Assembly (NCBI GenBank): GCA_946811695.1
Contig: OX328128.1
Location: forward strand, 28,738,510 to 28,802,509
Reading direction: 5' to 3'
Origin: Gonocerus acuteangulatus
Taxonomy: Eukaryota; Arthropoda; Insecta; Hemiptera; Coreidae
Length of the DNA: 64,000 nucleotides
Below are positions 29,023 through 41,000 of this stretch, piece by piece. The first letter of the stretch is position 1, and every line of letters starts with the position of its first letter. The notes under the pieces are model-generated. The model was not told the origin of the DNA. It ran no database searches and worked only from the letters and a program-made list of their open reading frames with translations. The position numbers and the translations under genes were made by a program.

Positions 29023-30059
29023 TCATTTTCTTATAAAAAATGTTGTTTTATTAACATACCATTATCCTGACCAATTCTACCTTCAAATTATTTTTTCTAG
29101 TATTTCAGGTCAAGAAAACCACGAGATAGTTGAGCACCCTAAATACCCAATAAACAAAACCACCTATCTAAAAAATACATATTTGCCAAGAAAGTACGGA
29201 ATTATTTAAAAATAAATAAACTTACAAAGTTGTGAAAGTTGAAAAAATTATATGGACGGTTGGGGTACAGTTGAATATAAATATCTCTAAGTAAACATTT
29301 AACGATAACAGCCTGCACTAAAAACAAAACTGGGAGATATAAAGAATTAAAATGTAGACCTTGACATTTTTGTGAGAGCACGATACACAAATAATCCAAT
29401 ATTTAATAAAAATATAATTTAAATAACCTTTTTGAAAATAAAAGGAGAAAATTAAATATCGCAATAAAAATATTAATTTTTTATAATAAAATAAAAGTGT
29501 AAAGAGTAAATCTCATTTAAGTGACATTACTATTATTTTATGTAAGTAACATTACTTTTTAACTTAATAAAGTAATGAATAAGAGAGAAAATTCTTATCA
29601 GATAAAGGTGAAGTGCTTGATAACACTTTAAAATATTTACAGAAATGATGGTTACAATAATATTTTTACTTCTTATTAACATAGAGAGAGTTGCTTCTAA
29701 GAGGCGTGCACATTCTCAGATTTCAAGAATTTAATAAAAAAAAAAAAAAAAAAAACCAACATTTATCAACTAAAAATCTAATGTGAAATTCAAGTTTAAA
29801 ATTTTGATTGATAAGTCAGAAAAATTTAATGAAAAGTGCATAGGAAAATATTAACTTCTCATGGTGGGAACTTTTTGATATGCCATCACCAATGGCCAAA
29901 GCTGGGAAAAAACTAACTTTAAAAATTACATGACCTCCAGGACAGTCTTAAAAACCATCTAATGGAAGAGAAGGATTTTATTAATATGTTTTAACAGTGA
30001 CATTGTTTTTAAGCTCAATGATTACACAACAAGTACCAACTAAAAAGAAGAGAATAAAT

Positions 30060-30255
30060 CTTTTGTGATTTACATCACACTAGGGAGATGGCGTGGTCTG
30101 CACTATGCCTTTTCCTGTATTCTGTACAGACCTGAGCCTAGGGGCCTGATTCCAACTCCCAAAGGACAACACGAGAGATTTGTTTCAGTACGCCCCAAGT
30201 TTCGGACTCAAGTCCTGCTTAAAATAAGACAATTGCTAAAGCACTTGAGCCACTC
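30060..30255 (-). repeat. Diverged SINE-1 remnant
   Basis: Ends in AAGCACTTGAGCCACTCTCG, the reverse of the SINE-1 A-box region, and begins CACACTAGGGAGATGGCGTG, matching the SINE-1 body. A short TA run follows. Confidence 0.45.
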
Positions 30256-30375
30256 TCGCCCCTGCATGTATATATATATAACACTCAATTATAAATTTCT
30301 TCTTTAGACATGAACTACAGGGACACTTTTTTTCTTATTTAAATTTTTAGATACTTATTTAGCAAGTTTATATTA

Positions 30376-30588
30376 TTTATTTATTTAAATTTTAACGTCC
30401 ATTTATTATTAACTACGAATTTTAGGACGGGTTATCTATAGGTTACCACCCTTTCTAGCCAGGATAGGGGTGATGCCTTTTCTTTTTTTCGAAAGAAAAG
30501 CCACCATCCCTAGTGGGAATCGAACCCACGACCTTTGGCACGGAGTGTTAAGTGCTCACGCCTTAACCCTCACGGCCATCGGGTCTCC
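30376..30588 (-). mobile_element. SINE-3 complete copy with 12-bp duplication
   Basis: Minus strand: GGAGACCCGATGGCCGTGAG head, B box GGTCGTGGGTTCGATTCCCA, core CCCTATCCTGGCTAGAAAGG, tail GGACGTTAAAATTTAAATAA. Flanked by exact AAGTTTATATTA at 30364-30375 and 30589-30600. This is the best-preserved member in the window. Confidence 0.85.
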
Positions 30589-31016
30589 AAGTTTATATTA
30601 GCACATCAGTAAAATTAACCGGTAATTAATCAAATTTAAAGCAATGCAAACATCTAATTCTCTTTGCTGGGGATATTTTAATGGCTTTTTGGTTCATCCT
30701 GCCCCACTTTCTTCTTTATATATATATTGATAATACAAATAAATATGTATTAGCAGCAATGTATAGGAGAGATGAACAAGGTGGATTCCAGAATAATAAT
30801 AAAAACCGGACGAAACGAAAAAAAAATCTCAATTTATTTAAATTAACTTAATATTCAATTAAGACTTGCTTACATTTTTGTAGTTCACAAATGAGTGTTC
30901 ACAGAAGTTACGATCTCTCCAGAGAAGTCAAAGACCTTCAATGAAGAGTTTATCTCAAGAGAACTGACATCATCGTGTTTCCATTTACGCACGCAGGGCA
31001 ATGTGGTACATTATTC

Positions 31017-31266
31017 CTCATATCGTTCCTACCATGTCAAACTATCGAATAAGCAAATCGGAGCAAACTAGAGAACGAACATATTCTGTCTATTGAAGAA
31101 GTATTATATTGAAAGATGGTCATATTCGATACATTATTTAAGGAATTCAAAGCTATTCTAAAAGGGTTAGAGTTGTGTCAATTTGTCACAATCCAAGAGC
31201 AAAGTCTCCAATCTGAAAAACGATATTTTGCATATTCGATAGTTTGTCAAGATAGGGACGATATGT
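31017..31266. mobile_element. MITE family X, copy 2
   Basis: Inverted ends CATATCGTTCCTACCATGTC and GTCAAGATAGGGACGATATG; interior as in the copies at 10326 and 61638. Confidence 0.7.
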
Positions 31267-31523
31267 AAGTTAAGCTCCTGCAAACGTGATTGGTTTAATT
31301 CTTTTAAACACCTTGAAACTTTCTATTCATTATTTAATCCTTTACCAAGGACATTTGTATAAAGATAAATGATTGAAATAGTCATAACATCATTCAAGAA
31401 AAAGATATGGCCCTGGATCTCTTATATTTTGGGAGCAGTATAATTATTTGATTATATAAAGACTTAATTTAATTTTTAATTTTATTCCATTAATTAGTTT
31501 ATTCTAATTGCGTATCATATCAC

Positions 31524-31805
31524 CAGGGCCGCCACATCTCAGAGCCAGGCCCGGGACCAGATCACGGGCCCCCACTTCTCATAGCCGGGCCCCCACCTCT
31601 CAGAGCCAGAATGAAAATTCTAGTACTTTGCTATAGGACTTTGGGCATTTTAAAATTATTTTCATCTTCAGTTTTGAGCAAAATAAGAATAAAAGCCGAC
31701 AATCGGTGCTGCACGGTCACTTTCGGTACTTTTTTTCCAATTAGCGAGGATCGGCCGGGGCCCGGGACAACTGTACCCGGTTGTCCCCCCCATGTGGCGG
31801 CTCTG
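31524..31805. mobile_element. GC-rich hAT-type MITE with perfect 8-bp duplication
   Basis: Ends CAGGGCCGCCACAT and ATGTGGCGGCTCTG, flanked by exact CATATCAC at 31516-31523 and 31806-31813. GC-rich (GGCCCGGGACCAG, GGCCGGGGCCCGGGACAAC) in an AT-rich setting. CAGGG ends plus an 8-bp duplication fit a non-autonomous hAT. Open frames over it are not genes. Confidence 0.8.
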
Positions 31806-31957
31806 CATATCACAGCTGCTATCAGGTGGAGAGAAATATTTGAAGCAAGACATGACCCCTCGTGCTTAATTCGTCCTTTTGAAAAAGTCTTTAACAGGTT
31901 AATGCACATAAAAAAAATAAATTGTTACAAGAACTGTATATATATATATATATATAT

Positions 31958-32008
31958 TTATTTTTTTTTAACCGCGTATCAACAATTGGGCTATTACCTA
32001 AGTAGGCG
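31958..32008 (-). repeat. Orphan SINE tail
   Basis: Minus strand GGTAATAGCCCAATTGTTGA, TACGCGGTTAAAAAAAA is nearly the tail of the 5S-derived SINE (AATAGCCCAATGGTTGATAC). No head attached. Confidence 0.5.
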
Positions 32009-32919
32009 TATTAAACACGAATTGAAGCAAGAGGGCCTACATTAGTTTTGCGAGTGGCAGTCTTGGGCAATGCGAAGTGTTGGACAAAAAATATTTGGGA
32101 AGTAGTTGGAACCAAAACTACTTTTAGCACATTCCAAAGAAATGTAGCTATAGTGGTAGCTCACATGGCAGACGTCTTGAAAAATGTATTTAAATCTTCA
32201 TCGATCCAACCTACTGAACACGGAAAATAGTTATTGACCGGCAGACAACTTCCCCCCAATCCGTAATCTGCACCAAGAAACCTTTACCAAGTACCAAGCA
32301 CAACGCAACCATCACAAAGCAAAACTCAGCCTTCACCAGGCATATGAAACCTTCATCAATCACCCGTAAGTGATCCGCAAGTACTCAGGCGTGTTCGGCA
32401 AACCCAACGAATTCATCCATCAAAATAGCCTTCGGCAACAGAAAATGCCCCCGCCGTAGAAGCCGGCCAGCCTTTATTGAATATGAGAACTTAGCGAGGA
32501 AGAATCACCAGTCTGCCTAACTGCTTGTGTGACCTTGTCATTGAGAGGAAGTGATATAGCGGTGGCCCCCTCACTGTTTGAACTTTACTGGTGGCAACCC
32601 CAAAAGCATCATTGTAGTGGCTCTGGCTTGATTGCCTTATATCTCTGCAGCCGGAGCTAACATTTTAGCCTGCCTATATCAGGCAATCACCGCCCGGCAG
32701 TTACCACTGCTGCCTATGCAGCGACCACCTCCGTACCACTACAGTACATGTACCCGGTAAATTAGTCTCATTCATGTACGGCTAAACCGTAACAAACAAC
32801 CTGATGAACTCAACAAACCACACTGTATAATACACGGAACGTTTCGCAATTTACATACCGGTGGTTTTAGCAAATAGTTAAAGATTTTTAACCTCAAGTG
32901 TTTTCAATCGGGACTGGAA

Positions 32920-33010
32920 TCTGATTCCCATCATTAGACCCACCCAGCATTTAATGGGTACCTGCAAAGGAGAAAAATCAGTAGGCCAGGACACTGTAAA
33001 GACCACAATA
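32920..33010 (+). repeat. SINE-1 body fragment
   Basis: ACCCAGCATTTAATGGGTAC and TGCAAAGGAGAAAAATCAG match the SINE-1 body. The head is missing. Confidence 0.45.
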
Positions 33011-35099
33011 TTAACTTCTTGGATTTTTAGAACTGGAAGGTCTAACTCCTGTACCTCAAAAATGCTAGATTCTACAATTTATGTCCTCTGAAATAACACC
33101 ACAGGTTTTTCAATAACCCCAGGATGCCCAAGAGAGGCTTTAGAAGCCATTCTTGTTCTTCTTTTATTCATATCTTTGTCCAAAAAAATGAAGAAACATT
33201 AGGGGGAAAATCAATTTGTCAGAAATACCTTCACCTATAATAATACAACCATAAACGTTTCTTAAGATTTTTTGTTTCCCCCAAATTGTTTTAGGTTTGC
33301 GGCCTTCATGGGAAAATAAGTAGTCTCTAGGCCTTCATGGCAAGTTCTCAAGGGGGGCTCCAAGAGCCCGCATCATTTCTGGCTGTTTATTTGTGAAATT
33401 AAACACTAATTGGCGTTTAACTAACGAGTTGTTGTCTTTTCTGTAATTTTAGTTGAAAAGGTCAGAACTCTGAGAAATTTACCAAAATGATTAAGTATTT
33501 TTTCACTTTTCTCCAAACAGTCTATTTTTTTCTATAATAAGCACAAAAAGAAAAACAAAACAAATGTTTAAATAAAGCACAGGAGTAAATCGGTCAAGAA
33601 GTTGTGGCTCCAATAGCCTCCCCTTAGGAAAGGGTGAGAGTAAAAGCACTTTGGACATCCAGTCTGTTCAGTAGCTACCAATGCCCGCTGTATCCATACA
33701 GGATCTGTTCTGTTACAATGGTGCTCTAGATAAAACACGCCTGGTGCTCTAGATAAAACATTGATGATCCCTAATTCCCAGCAGACATAACAAATTTTAA
33801 TTCCTATATTATACAAAAGAAAAGAAATGGTATGAAAAAAAATTGAATAATTTAGGGGTCACAAAAAATAAATACAAATCTTATTTACATATTTCTATAT
33901 TTAAATTTTTGATAAATATAAATCATACAAGGTGAATTGACCAAATGAATAACATGGATTAGCAATATTGCTTAAATATCCAGCAAAAAGGAAATTAAGA
34001 ATCAATAACAGTAAAGACATATGAAAATACTTTGCTGTACTGTGCATAGAAGGTTCAAACTCAATTAAAAAGTCATTGTTCAGCAAATATGTAATTACAA
34101 CAGATACTTTGGCAATGTAAACCTTTTTGTAGATCACGAATCTCTAAACTAAAAAAAGTAGATAATAGCTTGTATCATTTGTAGTGCTGTGTTAATAATT
34201 AATGAAGAGGAATAGGATTTCATATAATAATAGTATTTTGTATAATATTTATTTTGAGAGATTCGAAAACCTCCTGTAATTGAAGATCAATGGAGATTTG
34301 TGATTTTTTTTTTTTTTCTTTCATTCTCAGCTATAATAGCATAGCTCATTAATCTAAATAAATCAAGAATAACAAAACAAAAAATAATTAAAACTAAATG
34401 AAGACAGTAATGATAATTTTTTTTTTGGATCAAAATAATCATAATCATGTATTTATCATATATTATAAGGTGGTGACCCTACTTTTCACTATGTCTTTTA
34501 TGAGGCAAAAGGTACAATTTCATGAGCTAGAACCTTCTTCAATAATCCCGTATTTTTGTCTACATGTTTCAGATATTTTCTCGAGCTCTTAAAACACAAA
34601 TTACAACCTTATCCTTTGGGGGACCTTCTGCATGCTGGGCAGCGTCTAGACTGAGCATAGTCCTGCAGAAGCGCCAAAGAGACGTGAATCATAAAGAGCA
34701 AAATAAAGAATTATTGGTGTGTAGTAAATAAAATTTGACATTCTCCCACATAACTCACATAGTGTATTAAATTTGTTCTTTAAATACATTTGTGAGAAAA
34801 TATTTTCAAATTATGTAAATATTGTATCAATGAGTGGCTAGTCTTAGGTGCTGTAGATCCTGTAATGATTCATATCTTATCAACAATAATTAACTGTCAA
34901 TTGAACATTACAATCCATGCATATTTTCTATCTTTCCTTAGCGTTAGGCAGGATTGTGTGTGTGCTGTGAATACCGAGTTGTTAGTATTCATCCAGCCCT
35001 TGAGCGATGGCATTAGAAGATGAAATCTTTCAGTGAGTGTCCGAATTTTTACGTATGGTCTTCCATAACATGAGTTTAATGCTCTAACATTCGCCCCTT

Positions 35100-38000
35100 A
35101 TGTAAATGTTAGAAAAAATATAAGAACCTTCTCACATCAAGACAGCAAAGTTTAAATGATATATTTTGTTTAAATGCCTTAAGCTCTAAAAATGATGGTG
35201 GAAATTAAGTTTTATTTTTTTTTAAATGGTCCCATCAACTGAAACTTAATCCATACATGGAAGAGTACAAATATTCTTTATAGTTTTATATAAACGTAAT
35301 TTGGTGTTCTATCTTGCTCTAAGAATATAAACCTGAACAGACTACATTACTAAACTATTAGGAGATACAATTACAACAGCTTCCCAAAGAAAATATGATG
35401 GAGTGGGAGAGGGCTTCGGGATTAAATATAAAAAATATAATTTGTACAATCCTCATTCCATTTTAACACACCACTAAGATTTTCTGCATCAATTCAAGAA
35501 TTTCTTAGCCGAACAAATATTTTAGCACTCCTCTCAGAAGTTTAATGAAACAAACAATTTTGTAACAATCATTAATACAAAAAAAAAGAAAAAAAAGTAC
35601 ATTATAAATTTTTTAATATATTAACTCTACAAACTAAACTCTTATTACCAATGGACTCAAAAATAAGGCTACATTAAAGTCAAATTTGTACATATTTGTA
35701 ACTAAGTATTTTTTTTTTTTTTTTATTTATGAGTTAGTTTACTTTCATTAATATAATATTAAAACCGGTCTGTTAACAAAGCATCAGTATCAAACTTGTT
35801 ATAAGTACAACACATAAATTCAGGGTAGACATAATTAGGTATGCACACCAATCCAAAATAGAATACATCAATATCTGATTAAATTTAAAATAAAAATCAG
35901 CCATGAAATACCGATATCATCCATTTTCCTCTAGAAAGTTCAAGGCACAAGTGAACATATAATGAAAAAAGATTTCTATGCATGCTATAATATATTTATA
36001 TAATAAATAATATTATAATATTTCTCTAAGATCAAAATAATTTATGTGAATTAAGGATGTAATAGATAGACTAATCAAAACATAAAAATTAATTTTGTTC
36101 TCACAAATATTTTTAAGCCATGCCAATATCTTATTGGTCATGCCTGTGGATGATCTTCCTAAGTTGAGTCTGAAATGAAATGTACATAGTTGCATTGCTA
36201 CTGAAAAGGTGCCTAGTGAAATGAAACATTCAGAGCACAGAATAAAAAGAAATGTATGAAAAGTTAAAGTTTTTTATAACATGTGACATTCTGCCACTAT
36301 ACAATACATTTTCATGTTTTAATGCTTACAACCTCTTCGGAATTTCCTAAAAGTGTAACTACTAAGCCTAAGAAGAAAATTGATTAAAAACACTTATAAT
36401 AAAATAAGTAATTTAAATAAAATTAATATAAAATATGTGAATTGTATAAAATGAGCAAATTATATTAATTTATAAGAAAAAAAACATAAAATATTGAAGA
36501 ATTAAGAGCATATATAGTCATTACATTAAACTAAATTCTAATAAATACGTTTGTCGGCCAGTACATGGTAAATTTGAAAGAAATATCATGTAACAGAGAA
36601 TAAATGGATGACATAAAGTATTACGAAGAAATGAAACTTGCATAAATATACTTTCCTAATAATTGTTTAAATATGAAATGAATATAAGTGAATACTTATT
36701 TACAGACTAAGTCAACTCAATATGTAAACCAAAACTTCACTATTAATACCGTTATAAAACTCTATATAAGAAAAACTTATCAAGATTAACAGTTATTTCA
36801 ATAATGCATAATATCTGCTTAGTTTGATTAATGCTTATAATTTGAACCTCTGACACAGTCAGGAACCATATATATTTATAAAAAATAAGATTCTATGCAG
36901 ACGACAATTGTCACCTGTACATCAGCAGAATAAATAAATGTTCTAGATGGCATTACTGTTATAACAGAATTTAATTACACTTTTTAGTTCACAACTAAAA
37001 GTTTGGACAATAGTTACAAATAAAAGTCATGAAATTAAGAATTTTATGACTTGATACTCAGAAATTAAAAAAGAAGAAATAGTAGGAAAAGTCTGATTGT
37101 TATAGAAGATGAAATTTTGCATCATTATGCTTCTTTGCGGATTTAGAATAACTCAAAATCTGGTTGACATTCTAAAGCCAAGAAAATGCCCCAAACCAAT
37201 GCTTATAATACAATGTACCTCATGTCTTTATTCATTCATGAGTGCTCTGCCAGTCGTCAACTTTCAAGCCCCATGGAATATTTTCATGCTTTGTCAGTCA
37301 GGGGATAAATTTATATTTTTTCAGTTTCTGGTCTTAAAAGATTAGGTCATTCAAGCTCTGAGAGCCAATTGCTGAAAAGGTTATGTGTATACACGTCTGT
37401 TTTACAAGTAACTACCACCAAGAACATCTCTGCACATGCATAAATGCCAAACGCCAGCACTTTTAGTGAAACCTAACAAGAGATCACTAACAATTTAGTA
37501 TATTTCAGGGTTGCTTCCCTTTTCCAAGTTTATTAAATAAAGTCGACACTTATGTTTAAATAAAGTTGTTCACTGATGTTTTTGCTTGGAACTTATTGAC
37601 AAACCTCTTTATAACAGGTGTCCTTCTTTTTAAAACGGTCATAAAATTTGCCTAATACATAATAATATTTCCCAGAGTAGAGAACAAAATTATTACTAAA
37701 TTAATGCTTCAATCTATTACAACCTCGTAAAATTTCAAGAATCATTCGTTTTCTTTCCAGTTGGATCAAATAGTTGTTGAAAGAAAAACCTGAGGAACAA
37801 TACAAAATGTTAATTTTGATTTAAAGGAAATTTGAAAAACCTGAACGTTTATATTATTATTTAAAATACTTTCTTTAATCTGAGTTATTCTATATGATTC
37901 TGGAATACGTTTTAAGTGAAGCAAATGGTCAGTAATTATATGTGTGTACATATATATTTACAAACATTTTAATACAGACAAAGGTTTATTTTATCAAAAA

Positions 38001-41000
38001 CGTCATATATTTATATATATACACACACACACACACATGTAAACCTGTTTATACCTCAATTGCTATTGACTGTAAATTACTGTAATTACTATAATTCTTT
38101 GGATAGAAGAGGAACTTTTAGCCCAGAACAAAACTACAAATTTCCTCCTAGGTGGCTACAATTTTCTTCCTAGGTGGCTAAAAACTATCGCTGTTAAGGA
38201 ACATACAGGGAACAAGCTCATTTTATTTGTATAAAGACTTTTCATTTTTTCATTAGGTAAAAATTTCCTTCTCATCAATTAAATAAATACAAGCCATTTT
38301 TTCGCTGTACCCTTAATTAGAGTCTATCTATTCCAATGTTTATTATATTACTTAAATATTCTGTTGACCAACAATTCATTAGTGTACAAACTAAAAACTA
38401 ATCCTGAATTACATCTATAAGTATAGCATAAATAAGGCAGAATGTTACTTTCATAATTTTCAAGGGTATTTGCGTTTCACAGGAAAGGAAATGTAATTAT
38501 TCCATTTCAGGTAATAGAGATTTGTCCTTTTCATGGGGACATCTTCAATTCTGTTGTTTGAAGAAGACTGTGGCTCCTAGGGGCATATATATGAAATAAT
38601 TTCGGGGGGGGGGGGATATTATGGTTTAAAGAAATGTTAATTGGGTTTGAAACACAAGTGAGCATTCGCATTTCATTTAGATGCAGTAAAATATCTCATA
38701 TTCCAGGATTTATTATTTTTAAAAAAATATACTAAACAGCAATGAGTATAATTTATACTGTAAAAACTATCGTATTTCTTTCCCAAGTCTCAGTATCAAC
38801 ATAAATTCATCTTTTAAAAGCAAATATTAAGGTAAGTTTTCAATCAGTGACCATAAGAAACTGAATCACAGGTCGCCAAGTGTAAAGCACACTTTTATTT
38901 TAATTGTCAAGAAAGATATCACATAGAAGAGAGCAAGTAGTTTATAAAAGGGTCTTTTAAAAACATTAATCACATGATTTTCCTCATAGAACAATCATCT
39001 CACTTCACTCCCCTTTTATTTCATAAACGTCAGCTTCGTTGACCAAAAAATATTTAATTTGAAGATGAGAAAAATTGCCTTAAATACCACAAAATGTGAA
39101 TTTTTACGAGATAAAATGATGGAGGCATCATCTTGTGAATGATGGATGGCAGCATGGGAGGGTGAAAACTTTATTTAATTGAAAATTTTATTTAATTGAA
39201 TTATTTCTTATCGGCAGTGGTTTAGAAATAGCTTGATGTTGTTAAGGCAAATACATGGGATTTTCATAAAGTTAACTTATTTCCCCCTATAATAAGAACA
39301 ACTTATTAAATTAAAACAAGACCATTCCCAGGAGTTGTTATAATTAGACACATGTGTAATTAAAAGCTGATAAAAAAAGTTATTACAGACAGTAATAGAA
39401 AAAAAAAAAAATGTGATCAAAATTCTATTTGTTGTGCTAAAAACAATAAATTTTGAGTTCTTGCCTGATATGGCATATTAGTAATTATTGATTATGTAAT
39501 GATAATTATATATCCCAAGATTAATGAGTGAGACTTGCAGAATAATAAAGCTATCAAATATCTGGCAGCTTGTAATATAATATTACAGCAGAATACTCTA
39601 ACATCGCACTTGTGAAAACTTGCCTGATTTTGATTTCAACACATGCTCAAGCATTAACGTTTACCAAAATATTTCTGACTTATCCTAAATAAATGTGTAT
39701 TTTAAAATCCAAATGCTATAGGTCGATCACAAGTTTCCATGCAACAATCATAGGTTAACTCATTTTTGAACATGCCATTTCAATTTTTGATATTCGAAGA
39801 TAACACTAGGTTGGTAGACAAGGGGGCCAAAATTGGCATACTGATTTAAAAAAAAAAGAAAAAAAAAAGTATATTTCCCAATAAATGGTAGTTTGTACTT
39901 GGAAATCACAGCTTCATTAAGAGTTGTAAATTGATTGAAGTGTTGAGAATTGTGTAAGTAAATAAATTGTTGAGACTGAACTGATTTTAAATAATTTTCC
40001 ACTGGAACAACTTTGTGTGTTTTTGAAAAACAAAAAAATATATTTTACGCCCTCTAGTACTTGAAATAAATAATAATTTTCAGAGTTTTAGTCACATATA
40101 GAAGACCTGAATGTTAGGACCTCTTGAGAACTTACTAGGGCACCCATGCATAGTTGTATTTCAAAAACTGGCAAAGTGGTCCTGGTTGACAGTAATAAGA
40201 ATCAAGACATTAGGATTATCGGTTCTTAATTGTTTTATTTTCTTGTTTAATTATAGAATTACAAGATTACAATTGGCATTGTTTGTTTTAATTTTATTCC
40301 AGTTTTCTCTATTACATCAATAAAATCATTATTTTTCAGTATAAATCTTCACAATGTATGGTTAAGAAATAAATAATACACTTCCTACGATATAAAAATC
40401 ACTAGCTGTCACCTTCAAGTGGCTAGAAGCTCTACGAGATCTACGATGTGTTTCTGGAGGGTGGAAGATATAGGTTAGGATATAACCAAAACCTTTCTTT
40501 CCTCAAAAATGGTTTTATTCTTAAATCCAGAGAGCAGGGTATGCATACTATCTTCTGTACTGTAGAATTTGTCCAGCAAACGCTGAAGATGGATCATATT
40601 TTTTTGGAAGACCAGCATTTTTGCAGAAGTAAAGACCTTATTTATATCCTATTTTCACAAATTCGAAAACATTTGACAAGTCATAATAAGTTTAAGCTTC
40701 TTGCTTGAAGAGGTTTCTGGTCTTAAATAAACAAATCAATTTCTTTTAAGTACACTTAAAAAATTGATAAAATAAGAATTAATTACATACAATTATTTTA
40801 TTAACTTTGTGTTGGTATCCCTGTGGGAAACCTAGTATACTTTTTACAATATCTACATGCACAATATAAACTCTTAAGTACAAAAAGAATGAAAATTAAT
40901 TCTTCAGAACAAGATTATGTTCTACAGAATAGTACAAACAACTTTACTCTGATTAAAAGAGAGTAAGTAATAAAAGAAATTTGAGAAATAATGTCTGCGT

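Noticed and set aside
31611..32045. 144-residue open frame and its opposite-strand partners
   Set aside because: It spans the GC-rich MITE, a TA run and an orphan SINE tail; no protein family pattern.
32048..32230. 60-residue open frame with an AAATCTTCATCGA block also seen near 18330
   Set aside because: Short, unrecognised and partly repetitive; not enough to call a gene.
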